Shown piece after piece: positions 28,573-38,509 of a stretch of DNA of 64,000 nucleotides. The position numbers and the translations under genes were made by a program. Each line of letters starts with the position of its first letter. Position 1 is the stretch's first letter. Source of the DNA: JAOUEA01 sp963821925 (GTDB taxonomy: Bacteria; Actinomycetota; UBA4738; HRBIN12); contig CAWGFO010000001.1 in assembly GCA_963821925.1 (NCBI GenBank), forward strand, positions 868,001 through 932,000, given 5' to 3'. The notes beneath the pieces were generated by a model that saw only the letters and a program-made list of their open reading frames with translations, was not told the origin of the DNA and did no database searches.

Positions 28573-29406
28573 CTACCGACGCACGCCGACGAACCGGGCC
28601 GCGCCCGACGAGGGGGCGAATCCCGGGCACGCGAAGGACGAGGCCAGCCGTCCGCGGATCTCGGAGGCCACCCACGCGCCGCCCACGACGCGGGCCTCCG
28701 TCACACGGATCCGGAACTGGAGCGGCGCTCGGACGCGCCCGCCACCGGAACACCGCGCGAACCCTGCCGCGGAGTCCCCGCGGTAGAGGGCGTCGCCGTC
28801 CGGCAGCAGCAGGCCCGGATGGCCGTTCCATCGGATCGGGCAGGCGCCGACGGCGGGCGGGCACGTCGCGACGAACGTCCACTGGGTCGTGGCCTCCACC
28901 CCCGGGTGTGGATCCGAGATCCCCTCGAGCTCTACGAGGTTCTTGGCGCGCGTCACCCTGCGCCTGACCCGGAACGTCCCCTCCACCTGGGCGGCCTCGA
29001 GCGGCGGCAACGGCACGACCACGTCGGTGGGTGTCGACCTGCCTCGGATGCCGCCGTCGCCGACCGCCACCACTTCGTACCGGTAGGTGGTGCCGATCAC
29101 CGCCGACCGATCCTCGACCGACGTGGACGCCGGGCCGACCGGCGGCAGGGAGGCGATCTCGTCACCGTCCCGCAGCACCCGGTATCCAGTGATCGGCGAG
29201 GTACTGGGACGCCAGGTCAGGGTGACGGTCGCCACGATCCGAGCGCAGGTGGGCGGAGCGCACGTGCTCGCGTCCGCAGCGGTGATCTCGGGGGGTGCCG
29301 GCGGGCTGGGCGACGGGCCGGTGGGCTGCGGGTCGCACGCGGCGAGGCACGCAGCGGCCAGCGTGCAGCCCAGTACGAACCGGGTGATGCGCGGGGGGAG
29401 GCGCAT
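28573..29406 (-). CDS. Fibronectin type III-containing lipoprotein
   Basis: Secreted lipoprotein of 277 residues. A basic start (MRLPPRITRFV), a hydrophobic stretch and the lipobox LAAC at about residues 21-24 are followed by a Pro/Ser linker. Next comes one FN3-like domain (VTLTWRPSTSPITGYRVLRD, TSVEDRSAVIGTTYRYEVVA), then a C-terminal domain with several Cys (TCPPAVGACPIRW, FARCSGGGRV). Function unknown; surface binding is the usual role. ATG at 29406 is leaderless, with TAGGCT at 29414-29419, so the longer frame upstream is not used. Its stop is five bases from the convergent OsmC stop. Confidence 0.75.
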   Translation of the reverse strand: MRLPPRITRFVLGCTLAAACLAACDPQPTGPSPSPPAPPEITAADASTCAPPTCARIVATVTLTWRPSTSPITGYRVLRDGDEIASLPPVGPASTSVEDRSAVIGTTYRYEVVAVGDGGIRGRSTPTDVVVPLPPLEAAQVEGTFRVRRRVTRAKNLVELEGISDPHPGVEATTQWTFVATCPPAVGACPIRWNGHPGLLLPDGDALYRGDSAAGFARCSGGGRVRAPLQFRIRVTEARVVGGAWVASEIRGRLASSFACPGFAPSSGAARFVGVRR

Positions 29407-29580
29407 GGGCGCGAGCCTAGTGAGTCGTCCGGCCTGGGACAATCGGCCACCGATGGACGCCGCCGACCTCCTTGCCCGCTCGCCGACAGAACGCGTGCTG
29501 TGACCGCGAAGGCCCCCGGGACCCCGGGTCAGATGCCCGCGTCAAGACGCGGCGGCTCGCGGTCGATACCTGCCGGGACG

Positions 29581-30492
29581 ATGCGACGTCTCGCCGCCCT
29601 CCTCGCCGTGCTCATCGCCCTGCTGCCCGCCGCGGCGGGGTTCGCGCCGGCGTCCGCCTACGACGTCCTCGACTCGCCGGAGATCCGCGCGATGGACGGC
29701 CGGATCTCCGGGGCGATCGACGAGGTCGAACGCTGGAACCATCAGCTCACCGCCTGGCAACGGCGGATCGCGAAGGCGTCGGCGGTCGTTCAGCGCCTGA
29801 CGTACGTCGCGAACTCCGACGCCCACGTCGCGCGGTCGTTCGACGTGGTTCGGCGGGGGCTCCTGCGCACCGACCTGCTGGAATACCGGCTCGCGCAGGC
29901 TCATCGGGACCTGCGGCGCGTGCTGCACGATCCCGAGGGCCGCAACGCCGAGCAGCAGGTCGCGGCCTGGACGGCCTACGTGAACGAACTGCTCGCCGCC
30001 CGCGACACGATGATCCGCAAGGCCAAGCGCGGGTTCTCGTTCGTTCCTGGGGAGCCGGTGACCTACGAGGCCTGGGCGAACGGGTTCCTCGACCGGCTCG
30101 GAGCGCCGCGGTGCGACGAGAACCTGCTGATCGTGGTCGCGTGGGAGACGAGCGAGTCGACAGCGGCGGCGTTCAATCCTTTGGCGACCACCCATGTGAT
30201 GGAGGGCGCCTCGGACATGAACTCGGTGGGCGTGAAGAACTACGTCTCGCTCGATCAGGGGCTCGACGCGGCGCGCGACACCCTCACCGGCGGCGCCGAG
30301 TCGTACGGGTACGGCGCGATCGTCGACGACCTCCGGGCCTGCGCGCCGGCGGAGACGACCGCGGCCGCGATCAACGCGTCGGCATGGTGTCGCGGCTGCA
30401 CCGACGGGCTGTACCTCACCGGGCTCTTGCCGCTGGTGCGCGACGCCTACGCGGACCACGCCCAACGGCTGATCTCGACCACGACGGCGTAG
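29581..30492 (+). CDS. Secreted protein with lysozyme-like C-terminal domain
   Basis: Exported protein of 303 residues: a signal peptide (MRRLAALLAVLIALLPAAAG, cleavage after the ASA at about residue 27), a helical middle (residues 40-150, RAMDGRISGAIDEVERWNHQ onward, probably coiled coil), and a C-terminal domain. The last part (LLIVVAWETSESTAAAFNPL, VMEGASDMNSVGVKNYVSLD, GLDAARDTLTGGAESYGYGA) matches the lysozyme-like fold of secreted actinobacterial and phage-tail muramidases. I infer a cell-wall role. Start is the ATG at 29581; no strong ribosome-binding site is seen. Intact. Confidence 0.75.
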   Translation: MRRLAALLAVLIALLPAAAGFAPASAYDVLDSPEIRAMDGRISGAIDEVERWNHQLTAWQRRIAKASAVVQRLTYVANSDAHVARSFDVVRRGLLRTDLLEYRLAQAHRDLRRVLHDPEGRNAEQQVAAWTAYVNELLAARDTMIRKAKRGFSFVPGEPVTYEAWANGFLDRLGAPRCDENLLIVVAWETSESTAAAFNPLATTHVMEGASDMNSVGVKNYVSLDQGLDAARDTLTGGAESYGYGAIVDDLRACAPAETTAAAINASAWCRGCTDGLYLTGLLPLVRDAYADHAQRLISTTTA

Positions 30493-30507
30493 GCCGCCGC
30501 GGCCTAC
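30489..30507 (+). terminator. Possible terminator hairpin
   Basis: Perfect inverted repeat GTAGGCCGC-C-GCGGCCTAC overlapping the stop codon of the secreted protein gene. There is no T run, so it would be an atypical terminator or only a pause before the glutamate dehydrogenase gene. Confidence 0.35.
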
Positions 30508-30574
30508 GAGATCGTCGCAACTTCACCGCTCCGCCGGGTCCCGCGCCCCAGCGGACCTGCAAGAATGGCTCTTC

Positions 30575-33500
30575 GTGGACCAGACAACCGCGCACCCCGC
30601 CACCGCGGCCGCCGAGCCGACTCCCGTCCTCCCCGCCCTGTACGAGCTGATCGCCGAGCGAGCCGCCCCCGAGCGCCGTGATGCGCTGACCGCGTTCGCG
30701 AAGGCCTACCTGCGGCGCCTCACCGACGACGACCTGGCCGAGTACTCGCTCGACTCCCTCTACGCGCTCGTGGCCTCGACGTTCGCCTTCACGGACACGC
30801 GCGGTTCGAGGCCGTCGATCGTCCGGGTGTTCGATCCCACGCTCGAGGACGATGGCTACCGCGCACCGGGCTCGGTGATCGAGACGAACACCGACGACTC
30901 GCCGTTCCTCGTGGACTCCGTGCAGGAAGAGCTCGTCGCGCGGAACCTCGTGACGCGCCGCCTGATGCATCCGGTGGTCGGGACGAGCCGCGATGTCGAG
31001 GGGCGGATCGAGCGGGTGATGTCCGGCCGAGACGCGAGCCACCGTGAGTCGGTGATGCACTTCGAGGTCGACCGCCGGCTCTCCGCCGCGGAGAAGAGCA
31101 ACCTGACCGAACGGCTCGAGCGGATCCTGCACGAGGTGCATCTGGTCGTCCGGGACTTCGAGCCGATGCAGGAGCGCGTGAAGCACATGGTCGACATGGC
31201 ACGCGCGGGGGCGGTCCGGTACTCGCCGCAGGAGGTGGGCGAGACGATCGACTTCCTGACTTGGCTGCTCGAGCTGAACTTCGTCCTGCTCGGCTACCGC
31301 GAGTACGAGCTGTTCGATGCCGACGAGGGGCGCGCGATCCGGGCGATCCCCGGGAGCGGGCTCGGGATCCTCTCGGACGTGACGCGGTCGACCTTCGCGG
31401 ATGCGACCCTGCTCGAAGAGCTCGCCCCCGACATCCGCCGCCGGATCGAGGACGGCGACCTCCTGGTCTTCAGCAAGACGAACGCCTACTCGGGCGTGCA
31501 CCGACGCGCGCGGATGGATTACATCGGCGTGCGCCGCGTGAACCCCGAGGGCGAGATCGTGGGCGAGTCGCGCCTGATCGGCCTGTTCACGAGCAAGGCG
31601 TACATGGAGTCGGCCACCGCGACCCCGCTCCTGCATCACAAGCTCGAGCAGATCCTGACGGCCGAGGATCTGATCCCGGGCTCGCACGACTACAAGGAGA
31701 CCGTCGAGCTCTTCGAGTCGTTCCCGCGGGACGAGTTGTTCCAGGCGTCGACGCAGGAGCTACGCCACCTGGTCGTGGGCCTGCTGCAGCTCGAGAAGCA
31801 CGGGGGGATCCGCGTGCTCGTCCGCCGGGATCTCTACGGGCGGAGCGTGAGCGTCGTGGTCGCGCTGCCCCGCGACCGGTTCAACGCCGCGCTGCGCAAG
31901 CGGCTCCAGCAGCTGTTCGTCCAGAGGTTCAACGGCTCGACGGTCGACTACCACCTGGCGCTCGGCGAGACCGAGAGCGCGAAGATCTTCTTCACGGTGC
32001 ACGTCGAACCCGGCGTGCAGATCCCGGAGGTGCCGTACGAGGAGCTCGAGCGGGCGGTCGAGCAGCTCGCGCGGACGTGGGACGACGACCTGCACGACGC
32101 CCTCGTCGCCCGGGTCGGCGCCGAGCGCGGGCTCGTGCTCACCGAGAAGTACGCGGGCCGGTTCCCGAGCTACTACAAGGCGGGCGACGAGTGGGGGCTG
32201 ATCGTCGATGACGTGCTCGCACTGGAGGAGCTGGAGTCGAATCCCGAGGGGTTCGTCGTCGGGATCGGCAACGAGAGCAAGGGCGAGCGCCTCACGCGGG
32301 TGAAGCTGTACAAGACGGGCGGCAAGGTCGACCTGTCGGCCTTCATGCCGATCCTCGAGGCGCTGGGGCTCCGCGCGGTCGAGGAGATCCCGACCGCGCT
32401 CCACGGCGAGGGGAAGGTCTACATCCACGACTTCGGCGTGCTGGACGCGCGCGGGGCGGTGCTCGAGCTGGACTCGGCCGCCGACCACGTCCGCGAAGCG
32501 ATCGCGGCGGTCTGGCGCGGCGAGGCGGAGTCGGATTCGCTGAACCGCCTCGTGATCTTCGCGGGGCTGACCTGGCGGCAGATCAACGGCGCGCGGGCGT
32601 ACCGCAAGTACCGCCAGCGCGTCTCGTCGCAGTTCACCGAGGAGTACCAGAACGACGCCTTCGCGGAGAACCCCCATATCGCCGCCCGGCTCGTGCACCT
32701 GTTCGAATCGAAGTTCGATCCTCGTCACGCCGCGACCGACGAGGAGATCGGCGAGATCCGAACGCAGATCCTGCACGACCTGCAGTCGGTGGCCTCGCTC
32801 GACCAGGACCGGATCCTCCGCGGGATGCTCGGCACGATCGACGCCACCGTCCGGACGAACGCCTACCTCGGTCGCAACTACCTGAGCTTCAAGATCCGCA
32901 GCGCCGACGTGCCGGACATGCCCAAGCCGTACCCGCTGTACGAGATCTTCGTGTACTCGCCGCAGATGGAGGGCATCCACCTGCGCGGCGGCATGGTCGC
33001 GCGCGGCGGGATCCGCTGGTCCGACCGCAAGGAGGACTACCGCACCGAGGTGCTCGGCCTGATGAAGGCCCAGAAGGTGAAGAACGCCGTGATCGTCCCC
33101 GACGGATCGAAGGGCGGCTTCATCCTGAAGCGGTCGCCGGCCACGCCGGAGGAGCTGAAGGCCGAGGTGTCGGCGCAGTACGTGACCTTCATGCAGGGGC
33201 TGCTCGATGTCACCGACAACCTCGTCGGCGGTGAGATCCGACACCCGGAGCACATCGTGGTGCGTGACGGCGACGATCCGTACCTCGTCGTCGCGGCCGA
33301 CAAGGGCACGGCCACGTTCTCCGACACGGCGAACGCCGTCAGTGAGCGGTACGGGTTCTGGCTGGGCGACGCGTTCGCGAGCGGCGGGTCCCAGGGCTAC
33401 GACCACAAGGCGCTCGGGATCACGGCGCGCGGCGCGTGGGAGTCGGTGAAGCGGCACTTCCGCGAGGTCGGCATCGACGTGATGAACGAGCCGTTCACGG

Positions 33501-35392
33501 TGGTGGGCGTCGGGGACATGTCGGGCGACGTCTTCGGCAACGGCATGTTGCTGTCGCCCTGGATCAAGCTCGTCGCCGCGTTCGACCACCGGAACGTGTT
33601 CGTCGATCCCGATCCCGATCCGGGCTCCTCGTTCGCCGAGCGGCAGCGCCTGTTCGGGACGCCCGGGTCGTCCTGGAACGACTACGACCGCACCCTGCTC
33701 TCCGCGGGCGGCCAGGTGTTCGACCGGCGCTCGAAGTCGATCGCGCCCTCGGCCGAGATCCGGGCGGCGCTCGGGATCCCCGCCGAGGCGCCCGCCGAGA
33801 TGCCGCCGACGGACCTGATCCGGGCGATCCTCGCCGCCCCGGTGGACCTCCTGTGGAACGGCGGGATCGGTACCTACGTGAAGTCGTCCCGTGAGTCGAA
33901 CGCCGACGTCGGCGACCGTACGAACGACCCGGTGCGGGTCAACGGCCGGGACATCCGCGCGCGCGTCGTCGGCGAGGGCGGCAACCTCGGGTTCACGCAG
34001 CGCGGCCGCATCGAGTACGCGCAGCACGGCGGCCGCATCAACACCGACTTCATCGACAACTCGGCCGGGGTCGACACCTCCGACCACGAGGTCAACATCA
34101 AGATCCTGCTCGGCCTCGCGATCCAGCGTGGTGAGCTCACGCTGGACGAGCGCAACGTCCTGATGCAGGAGTGCGCCGACGACGTCGTCGACCACGTCCT
34201 GTACGACAACTACCTGCAGGCGCAGATCCTCTCCCAGGAGATGGAGGTCAGTGCCCAGCGGATCGAGAACTACGAGGACCTGATGGTCCAGCTCGAGGCC
34301 GACGGCGAGCTCGAACGGGAGGTCGAGTTCCTGCCCTCGACCGAGGAGATGCTCCAGCGCCGCGCCGACGGCGTCGGCATGACGCGGCCGGAGCTGGCCG
34401 TGCTGCTGGCCTACGCGAAGCGGACGATCGCGGCGTCGCTCCTGGACTCGGACCTGCCCGACTCGCCGTACCTCGCGCTCGACGTCCAGCGGTACTTCCC
34501 GCGCAAGATCGTCGGCCGGTTCGGGCACCTGATCGCCGAGCACCCGCTGCAGCGCGAGCTCGTGGCGACGATCGCCTCGAACGACGTCGTGAACTCGCAG
34601 GGGATCACCTTCGCCTCACGGATGACCACCGAGACGGGCGCGCGCGCCTCCGAGGTCGTGCGGGCGTTCCGGATGGCGCGCGACGTCACCGGCTCGGTCG
34701 AACGGTGGGCCGCCGTCGAATCGCTCGACGGTCGGATCGACCCCGGCGTGCAGAACGAGCTGATGACGGGCGTCGACTGGCTCGTGGAGACGACCTCCCG
34801 CTGGTACCTCGTGAACGCGACCGGCCAGCGCCTGGCGGACGCGATCGGTGAGTCGCGGCAGTCCTTCGACGAGCTCTCGGAGGTGATCGACCAGATCGGC
34901 CCCGACGCGTGGCGGGAAGAGCACGAACACGCGGCGCGCCGCCTGGTGGCCGAGGGCGTGCCACCCGAGATCGCGAAGCGGCACGCCTTCCAGGGCGAGC
35001 TCGTGCACGGGCCCGACATCATCCAGGTCGCGCACAGGACGGGCCGTTCGGTGCTCGAGATCGCGCGCGGGTTCTTCCTGCTGGGCGAGCGGCTGCAGAT
35101 CGACTGGCTCGAGACCCAGCTCGAGGGCATGGCGGCCGGGACCCGCTGGCGACGCTGGGCCCAGCAGTCGATGGAGGACGATCTGTTCAACCTGCGTCGC
35201 CAGGTGGCGGAGAAGATCCTCGAGGTCTCGGACGGCGTGCCGATCGACGAGGCGGTCGAGACGTTCCTCACGGAGCGGCCCGATGCCGACGAACGGCTGC
35301 GCCGCTTCATGCGGCAGCTCGCGATGGAGGGCGTCACCGACCTCGCCCAGCTGACCGTCGCGCTTCGCCAGATCCGGGCGCTCGTCGGCTAG
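30575..35392 (+). CDS. gdh2: Large NAD-specific glutamate dehydrogenase
   Basis: Intact 1605-residue NAD-dependent glutamate dehydrogenase of the large (about 180 kDa) class, which deaminates glutamate to 2-oxoglutarate and ammonium in amino-acid catabolism. Residues 1 to about 700 hold the ACT-like regulatory region (SVIETNTDDSPFLVDSVQEE). The catalytic core runs from about 730 to 1230 with GGMVARGGIRWSDRKEDYRT, VPDGSKGGFIL (Lys residues) and ARVVGEGGNLGFTQRGRIEY for cofactor binding. The last 350 residues are helical. GTG start at 30575 with no ribosome-binding site and an AAGAAT box eight bases upstream, so probably leaderless. The gene is free of frameshifts. Confidence 0.95.
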   Translation: MDQTTAHPATAAAEPTPVLPALYELIAERAAPERRDALTAFAKAYLRRLTDDDLAEYSLDSLYALVASTFAFTDTRGSRPSIVRVFDPTLEDDGYRAPGSVIETNTDDSPFLVDSVQEELVARNLVTRRLMHPVVGTSRDVEGRIERVMSGRDASHRESVMHFEVDRRLSAAEKSNLTERLERILHEVHLVVRDFEPMQERVKHMVDMARAGAVRYSPQEVGETIDFLTWLLELNFVLLGYREYELFDADEGRAIRAIPGSGLGILSDVTRSTFADATLLEELAPDIRRRIEDGDLLVFSKTNAYSGVHRRARMDYIGVRRVNPEGEIVGESRLIGLFTSKAYMESATATPLLHHKLEQILTAEDLIPGSHDYKETVELFESFPRDELFQASTQELRHLVVGLLQLEKHGGIRVLVRRDLYGRSVSVVVALPRDRFNAALRKRLQQLFVQRFNGSTVDYHLALGETESAKIFFTVHVEPGVQIPEVPYEELERAVEQLARTWDDDLHDALVARVGAERGLVLTEKYAGRFPSYYKAGDEWGLIVDDVLALEELESNPEGFVVGIGNESKGERLTRVKLYKTGGKVDLSAFMPILEALGLRAVEEIPTALHGEGKVYIHDFGVLDARGAVLELDSAADHVREAIAAVWRGEAESDSLNRLVIFAGLTWRQINGARAYRKYRQRVSSQFTEEYQNDAFAENPHIAARLVHLFESKFDPRHAATDEEIGEIRTQILHDLQSVASLDQDRILRGMLGTIDATVRTNAYLGRNYLSFKIRSADVPDMPKPYPLYEIFVYSPQMEGIHLRGGMVARGGIRWSDRKEDYRTEVLGLMKAQKVKNAVIVPDGSKGGFILKRSPATPEELKAEVSAQYVTFMQGLLDVTDNLVGGEIRHPEHIVVRDGDDPYLVVAADKGTATFSDTANAVSERYGFWLGDAFASGGSQGYDHKALGITARGAWESVKRHFREVGIDVMNEPFTVVGVGDMSGDVFGNGMLLSPWIKLVAAFDHRNVFVDPDPDPGSSFAERQRLFGTPGSSWNDYDRTLLSAGGQVFDRRSKSIAPSAEIRAALGIPAEAPAEMPPTDLIRAILAAPVDLLWNGGIGTYVKSSRESNADVGDRTNDPVRVNGRDIRARVVGEGGNLGFTQRGRIEYAQHGGRINTDFIDNSAGVDTSDHEVNIKILLGLAIQRGELTLDERNVLMQECADDVVDHVLYDNYLQAQILSQEMEVSAQRIENYEDLMVQLEADGELEREVEFLPSTEEMLQRRADGVGMTRPELAVLLAYAKRTIAASLLDSDLPDSPYLALDVQRYFPRKIVGRFGHLIAEHPLQRELVATIASNDVVNSQGITFASRMTTETGARASEVVRAFRMARDVTGSVERWAAVESLDGRIDPGVQNELMTGVDWLVETTSRWYLVNATGQRLADAIGESRQSFDELSEVIDQIGPDAWREEHEHAARRLVAEGVPPEIAKRHAFQGELVHGPDIIQVAHRTGRSVLEIARGFFLLGERLQIDWLETQLEGMAAGTRWRRWAQQSMEDDLFNLRRQVAEKILEVSDGVPIDEAVETFLTERPDADERLRRFMRQLAMEGVTDLAQLTVALRQIRALVG

Positions 35393-35434
35393 GGACGCGC
35401 CCCGGCCCGGGCCGTCACGCCGCCGGCCGCCGCG

Positions 35435-35881
35435 CTATCCGTAGAAGATCAGGGTGCCCCAGACGTAGCCGCCGGAGCTGACGAGCCCGATGCCCACCCT
35501 CCGGTACCCCGACCCGAGGATGTTCGCGCGGTGCTCGTAGCTCGCCATGAACGCGCGATGGAGCCCGCGAACGGTGCTCGCCATACCCACGTTCTCGCCC
35601 CAGCGGTTCGGGCGGTACCGGCGGACGGTGTCGTAGAGGTTCGCCGTGTGGAAGACGGTGTTGCGGTTCGCCATCTTGAGGCTGTGGCCGAAGGCGGTCT
35701 TCGAGAGGCGGGCGTTCAGCTCCAGCGGGTTGAGCCCGTGATTCCGCCTGGCGACGTTCACCAGGTGCAACATCGTCCATTTCATCTCGGTCGAGCGAGC
35801 ACGGGTGCCTGCCGACGCCGTGCTCGGGGCGGCGAGCGCGGCGGTGATGAGGACGAGCGCGATCACGTGTCGGAGCCTCAT
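35435..35881 (-). CDS. Secreted CAP (SCP/PR-1) domain protein
   Basis: Small exported protein of 148 residues. The signal peptide MRLRHVIALVLITAALAAPS ends near Ala-Ser-Ala at residue 24. The mature part is one CAP domain: LHLVNVARRNHGLNPLELNA, GHSLKMANRNTVFHT, RWGENVGMASTVRGLHRAFM, SYEHRANILGSGYRRVGIGL and the final GTLIFYG. The conserved His and Glu of the CAP cavity are present. Function unknown. ATG 35881 is leaderless or nearly so (TAGCCT at 35892-35897). Confidence 0.9.
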   Translation of the reverse strand: MRLRHVIALVLITAALAAPSTASAGTRARSTEMKWTMLHLVNVARRNHGLNPLELNARLSKTAFGHSLKMANRNTVFHTANLYDTVRRYRPNRWGENVGMASTVRGLHRAFMASYEHRANILGSGYRRVGIGLVSSGGYVWGTLIFYG

Positions 35882-36023
35882 GGAAGGCCACAGGCTACCG
35901 TGCAGATACGGCCTACAGCGACAAGCGGACGGCGCTGGCCCTCGAGCAGCGCCACGAGCCGCTCGAGATACCCTGCGGCCCTTCGCGTTGCGGCGAGGGT
36001 TAAGAGCAGGTTAGGTTTCGAGC

Positions 36024-37253
36024 GTGCCTCGCTACCGGACCGCCGCGCAGTTGGGACTGATGGATGGCACGCCGCCTCGGGACGAACGCCTCGTCACCCT
36101 GGCGAACTGGCAGGATCCCCCGTTCAACCGCTGGGGATTCCAGCACGTCCGCGACCTGATCCCCACCGCGAGGATCCCCCGTGGAGACGGTCCCGTGTGG
36201 CGGCTGCCCCGATCGGAGTTCGACCTCGACGCCCTGCGGTACCGCTCGCGGCGCCGGACGCTGACGGTGGGGCAGATGCTCGAAGCCACTGCGACGGACG
36301 GGTTCCTGATCCTGCACCGGGGCCGCATCATCACCGAGCGGTACCTGAACGGGATGACACCCGACACGACGCACCTCCTGATGTCGGTCTCGAAGTCGAT
36401 CACGTCCACCGTCGCGGGGATCCTCGTGGGGCGGGGGGCCCTGGACCCCCAGGCGTTCGTGCCCGACGTGGTGCCCGAGCTCGAGGGGACGAGCTTCGAG
36501 GGCTGCACGGTGCAGGACCTCCTCGACATGCGGGCCGGCACCCGGTTCAACGAGGACTACGAGGACCTCAAGGCCGAGGTGCGCGTCTACGAGCAGGTCT
36601 ACCTGTGGCGGCCGCGCACGACCCGCCGGCTACCCACCGACGCCACCGCCTACTTCGGCACGTTGAAGAACGACGGTCCGCACGGGGGACCGTTCCGCTA
36701 TCGGTCGATCCTCACCGACGTGCTCGCCTGGGTGATCGAGCGGGCCGGGGGCGCACGGTTGCCCGAGCTGATCTCGCGGGAGATCTGGCAGCCGATGGGT
36801 GCGGAGTTCGACGCCGAGATCACGGTCGACGCTCACGGCAATCCGATGGCCGACGGGGGCGTGTGCGCGACGCTCCGCGATCTCGCGAGGTTCGGGCAGC
36901 TGTTCCTGAACGGCGGCCGGCGCGGCTCGACGAGGATCGTGCCCGCCGCCTGGATCCGGGACACCCTGCGCGGCGGGCCCGACAGCCGCGAGGCGTACCT
37001 GGCCAGCCCCGATCAGGACGAGGAAACCGAGGATTGGCGCGCCACGGGTCACTATCGGAACAAGTGGTGGGTGCCCGAGCCGGACCTCCCGATCTACATG
37101 GGGCTCGGGATCAACGGGCAGCAGGTCTTGGTGCACGGCCCGGGCAAGCTGGTGATGGCCAAGTTCTCGACGTGGCGGACGGCGCTGGACGCGGCGGCGC
37201 TCCGCCTCGCCTACGACGCGGCGTGCGCGATCGCCGACGAACTGAACGGCTGA
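36024..37253 (+). CDS. Beta-lactamase-fold serine hydrolase (6-aminohexanoate-dimer hydrolase-like)
   Basis: Serine hydrolase of 409 residues with a class C beta-lactamase/EstB fold. The nucleophile motif SxxK is SVSK in LLMSVSKSITSTVAGILVG near residue 122; the YxN-like motif is YRS in GPFRYRSILTDVLAWVIERA; DLARFGQLFLNGGRRG and the C-terminal GQQVLVHGPGKLVMAKFSTW also fit. It resembles 6-aminohexanoate-dimer hydrolase more than true beta-lactamases. No signal peptide, so it probably acts in the cytoplasm on amides or esters. GTG start is leaderless (TAGGTT at 36012-36017). Confidence 0.85.
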   Translation: MPRYRTAAQLGLMDGTPPRDERLVTLANWQDPPFNRWGFQHVRDLIPTARIPRGDGPVWRLPRSEFDLDALRYRSRRRTLTVGQMLEATATDGFLILHRGRIITERYLNGMTPDTTHLLMSVSKSITSTVAGILVGRGALDPQAFVPDVVPELEGTSFEGCTVQDLLDMRAGTRFNEDYEDLKAEVRVYEQVYLWRPRTTRRLPTDATAYFGTLKNDGPHGGPFRYRSILTDVLAWVIERAGGARLPELISREIWQPMGAEFDAEITVDAHGNPMADGGVCATLRDLARFGQLFLNGGRRGSTRIVPAAWIRDTLRGGPDSREAYLASPDQDEETEDWRATGHYRNKWWVPEPDLPIYMGLGINGQQVLVHGPGKLVMAKFSTWRTALDAAALRLAYDAACAIADELNG

Positions 37254-37293
37254 GCGCGCCGCGGCCGGCCGTGCGGCGCGTGGCCGAGTGCGG

Positions 37294-37482
37294 CTACCCG
37301 CTCTCGAGCACGCGCACGACGCCCGCGGCCGGCGTGAACACGCTCTCGTGGCCGTCGTGCCACTTCACCCGGTAGCGGATCGCGGTGTCTCCTTGGATCA
37401 CCTCGAGTACCTCGCCCTGTCGTTCGGGCTCGCCGACGTGCTCCGTCTCGACGGCGATGCGGTCTCCGACCTTCACGTCCAT
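37294..37482 (-). CDS. DUF1918 small protein
   Basis: Sixty-two-residue actinobacterial DUF1918 protein: KVGDRIAVETEHVGEPERQG, then EVIQGDTAIRYRVKWHDGHE and a short tail. The fold is a small beta barrel of unknown function. ATG at 37482 with GGAGGTG upstream. Longer frames upstream have no support. Confidence 0.88.
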   Translation of the reverse strand: MDVKVGDRIAVETEHVGEPERQGEVLEVIQGDTAIRYRVKWHDGHESVFTPAAGVVRVLESG

Positions 37483-37553
37483 CGCACACCTCCGTGAACG
37501 CTCGCTGGTCCCGGGACCAGGGTACTCCCGTGGCGGAACATCGCGACCGGACG

Positions 37554-38444
37554 TCAGTCCCGGGGAACCCAGGTCGCCAGCCCGCCCGGGCCCGGGCGCA
37601 CCTGCCCGAAGGACTCCGCGAGGTGGGTCGGGGCGATCGGCGTTCCGGGGTGGGAGAAGAGCTCGGCGATCAGCGCCCGGCGCGTGGCGGCGGCCTGCGG
37701 ATGGATCGCGTCGGGGCCGCTCGGCCAGTCGGGATGGGAGAACTGGGCCGGGTGGTTGAACGCGTCCGCGGTGACGATCGCCCGCCCGCCCTTCGAGCTG
37801 AGCCGGACGATCTGATGCCCGGGCGTGTGGCCCGGGGCGTGATGCAGCTGGATCCCGGGCGCGAGATCGACGTCCCCGTCGACGAGATCGACGATGCCCG
37901 CCGATCCGAGCGGCTCGAGCAGGAGCCGGAGGATGTCGGCGTCCTCCTCGTCCTGCGCGGCGAGCTCGTGCTGCCAGTCCCAGTCCGCGCGCTGGATCAC
38001 GTGGCGGGCACGGGGGAAGGCCGGCGTCGGCACGGGCTCGCCGTCGGCACCGGGCGGGAAGGTGACGGTGCCGCCGATGTGGTCGTCGTGCACGTGGGTG
38101 ATCACCACGGTGTCGATCGCGTCCGGCGGGGTCCCGGTCTCGCGGAGGACATCGAGCAGGCGGCCCGGCGAGCCCATCCACCCGGGCCCGGGAGCGCCGG
38201 CCACGCCGATCCCCGTGTCGACGAGCACCACGCCAGCGGGGTGGCGGATCAACCACGCCCGCACCTTCAGCTGCCAGCCGCCGTGGTCGGCCCCGTACAC
38301 GCCCGGCGCGCGATCGCGGAACGCGAGCAGCTCCTCGGCGGGTGCGTCGGGGAACATATCGGTGATCGGTCCCTCGAGTTCCCCGTCGGCGTCGAGGAGC
38401 GCCAGCAGTTCGAGGTGACCCACCTGCAGCGTGTCGAAGCTCAT
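37554..38444 (-). CDS. MBL-fold metallo-hydrolase
   Basis: Metallo-beta-lactamase superfamily hydrolase of 296 residues, most like the lactonase/AHL-lactonase group. Zinc ligands are visible: THVHDDHIGG (HxHxDH), PGHTPGHQ for the third His, TADAFNH for the bridging Asp, and a late His (PIAPTHLAESFG). VVLVDTGIG in the first third is typical. Substrate unknown. ATG 38444 is leaderless (TAGACT at 38451-38456). Intact. Confidence 0.88.
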   Translation of the reverse strand: MSFDTLQVGHLELLALLDADGELEGPITDMFPDAPAEELLAFRDRAPGVYGADHGGWQLKVRAWLIRHPAGVVLVDTGIGVAGAPGPGWMGSPGRLLDVLRETGTPPDAIDTVVITHVHDDHIGGTVTFPPGADGEPVPTPAFPRARHVIQRADWDWQHELAAQDEEDADILRLLLEPLGSAGIVDLVDGDVDLAPGIQLHHAPGHTPGHQIVRLSSKGGRAIVTADAFNHPAQFSHPDWPSGPDAIHPQAAATRRALIAELFSHPGTPIAPTHLAESFGQVRPGPGGLATWVPRD

Positions 38445-38509
38445 CCGCGCAGTCTAGGCGGACGCGCCGGTCTCCCGCCCCGCCTGGTCGGCCGGAGTAA
38501 GGTTCGATG

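Noticed and set aside
29453..29503. A 16-codon frame (MDAADLLARSPTERVL) with a GACAAT box nine bases upstream, before the secreted lysozyme-like gene.
   Set aside because: It has no run of special codons and no terminator or alternative hairpin after it, so I cannot support a leader peptide; it may be chance.
31760..34543. A 927-codon open frame on the minus strand inside the glutamate dehydrogenase gene.
   Set aside because: It mirrors the third-position bias of the real gene, has no family motif or ribosome-binding site, and the plus-strand protein is complete and recognisable.
35393..35434. Terminator between the convergent glutamate dehydrogenase and CAP genes.
   Set aside because: CGGCCCGGGCCG is a short palindrome without a loop or T run; too weak to call.
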